A DNA stretch of 5,659 nucleotides from Candidatus Sifarchaeum subterraneum. GTDB lineage: Archaea > Asgardarchaeota > Sifarchaeia > Sifarchaeales > Sifarchaeaceae. Each line of letters opens with the position of its first letter. Positions within the stretch are counted from its first letter, which is position 1. The stretch covers positions 1 to 5,659 of the forward strand of contig JAECRX010000143.1 in assembly GCA_016292335.1 (NCBI GenBank), read 5' to 3'. Under the pieces are notes generated by a model. The model was not told where the DNA came from. It worked only from the letters and a program-made list of their open reading frames with translations, and ran no database searches. Positions 4,887-5,659 of this stretch are shown piece by piece. A program made the position numbers and the translations under genes.

Positions 4887-5659
4887 TCAGCGGCTGAATG
4901 CTTTAAGCACAGGTGTTTTTTCTTCTTTATCAATCACTACATCTAAGACATATGGAACATCAGCCTCAATAGCACGTTTTAATGCAGGGGCAAGATCATT
5001 TGGGGCTTCTATCTTTTCTCCTGCAGCGTCAAATGCAACAGAAAGTTCAGCAAAGTCTGGATTGCTATGTTGAACACCATAACACCCCTCATAAGAAAGT
5101 TCTTGAAGATGTTTGATTGCACCGAGACTGTAATCGTTTAGGATAACAATAACCACAGGGATCTCACATCGAACAGCAGTTTCAAGATCTTGCATCACCA
5201 TCATGAAGCCTCCATCTCCAGATACTGCAACAGCGTTTCTATCTGGAAGGGCTAATTTAGCACCCATAGCTGCGGGGAATCCAAATCCCATGGTTCCAAA
5301 ACCTGATGGTCCAAATATCGTTCTTGGAGAGTAAACGGGAAAGTAAGTACTGAGCCATAAAACATTATTTCCAGCATCTCCAGTTACAATATCATTTCTT
5401 CCAATTGCATTGCGAATTTCACGTATAACACGTTGAGGTTTAATTGGAATGCTATCTGAAGTCAATTCTGGCAAAATTTCTTTTTCCCATTCCTCTTTCA
5501 TCAATTTTATTTCCTTTATCCTTTCTGATTTTTTAGTTTTGTTTTCAGTAAGATCATCTTGTAACATAGCGATTAAATTCTTTAATGCGATATCAAGATC
5601 TCCTTGAATTCCTATTTTTACAGGTAAGTTCTTTCCTAATTCGTTGGGATCAATATCTA
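4887..5659 (-). CDS. Thiamine-diphosphate enzyme, acetolactate-synthase-like, C-terminal part (5' truncated)
   Basis: The frame is open to the right window edge, so the ATG at 5567 is internal. The visible 257 codons or so begin in the end of the central domain (DIDPNELGKNLPVKIGIQGD, a typical ALS-family stretch) and run through the whole C-terminal ThDP-binding domain. Counting from 5567: GTMGFGFPAAMGAKLA (91-106), GDGGFMM (117-123) and, 24 residues after GDG, N144-D145 in LNDYSLGAIK make the ThDP/Mg2+ motif (GDG-X24-N). The N-terminal domain with the catalytic glutamate is not in the window. Relatives include acetolactate synthase large subunit (IlvB), which condenses pyruvate in valine, leucine and isoleucine synthesis, and look-alikes such as oxalyl-CoA and benzoylformate decarboxylases. 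The C-terminus ends soon after the ThDP domain (KTPVLKAFSR), as usual. No small regulatory subunit gene is seen, though the upstream side is cut off. Family is clear; substrate is not. Confidence 0.88.
   Translation of the reverse strand, partial: DIDPNELGKNLPVKIGIQGDLDIALKNLIAMLQDDLTENKTKKSERIKEIKLMKEEWEKEILPELTSDSIPIKPQRVIREIRNAIGRNDIVTGDAGNNVLWLSTYFPVYSPRTIFGPSGFGTMGFGFPAAMGAKLALPDRNAVAVSGDGGFMMVMQDLETAVRCEIPVVIVILNDYSLGAIKHLQELSYEGCYGVQHSNPDFAELSVAFDAAGEKIEAPNDLAPALKRAIEADVPYVLDVVIDKEEKTPVLKAFSR

Overview
This AT-rich window looks archaeal, and most plausibly comes from an Asgard (Lokiarchaeia-like) genome. Evidence: TATA-type promoter sequences rather than -35/-10 boxes, oligo-T tracts after several genes, widely spaced single genes, one TTG start, and two predicted proteins whose N-termini look like longin/roadblock-type folds of the kind abundant in Asgard archaea. 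The assignment is an inference; there is no rRNA or other marker gene here.

Layout, left to right. (1) The 3' part of a PHP-domain metallohydrolase gene (+), cut by the left edge. (2) A 278-bp convergent spacer with a C9 homopolymer inside a 22-nt pyrimidine run. (3) A 237-aa longin-like protein with a possible C-terminal winged helix (-). (4) A 141-bp divergent promoter region with a 7-bp inverted repeat overlapping TATA-like sequences on both strands. (5) A 252-aa TIM-barrel protein with an aldo/keto-reductase-like C-terminus (+). (6) A 651-bp region without an intact gene. It holds a terminator, a cluster of mutually compatible inverted repeats (2468-2645), the decayed C-terminus of an M24 (Xaa-Pro peptidase-like) gene on the minus strand, and a hairpin-bearing possible leader. 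(7) A 285-aa longin-like protein starting at TTG, with a duplicated FLPFEQ motif (+). (8) A 393-bp AT-rich spacer. (9) An AhpD/carboxymuconolactone-decarboxylase-family protein with a CxxCxxxH active site and a very strong ribosome binding site (+). (10) The C-terminal part of a thiamine-diphosphate enzyme of the acetolactate synthase type (-), cut by the right edge.

The genes appear to be individually transcribed: neighbours are divergent, convergent or separated by hundreds of bases, and no operon is visible. The metabolic genes (PHP hydrolase, AKR-like barrel, AhpD-like protein, ThDP enzyme) do not form an obvious pathway. I see no CRISPR array, tRNA, rRNA, transposase or defence cassette. 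The items most worth following up are the inverted-repeat cluster, the M24 gene relic, the symmetric divergent promoter and the repeat-bearing longin-like protein.
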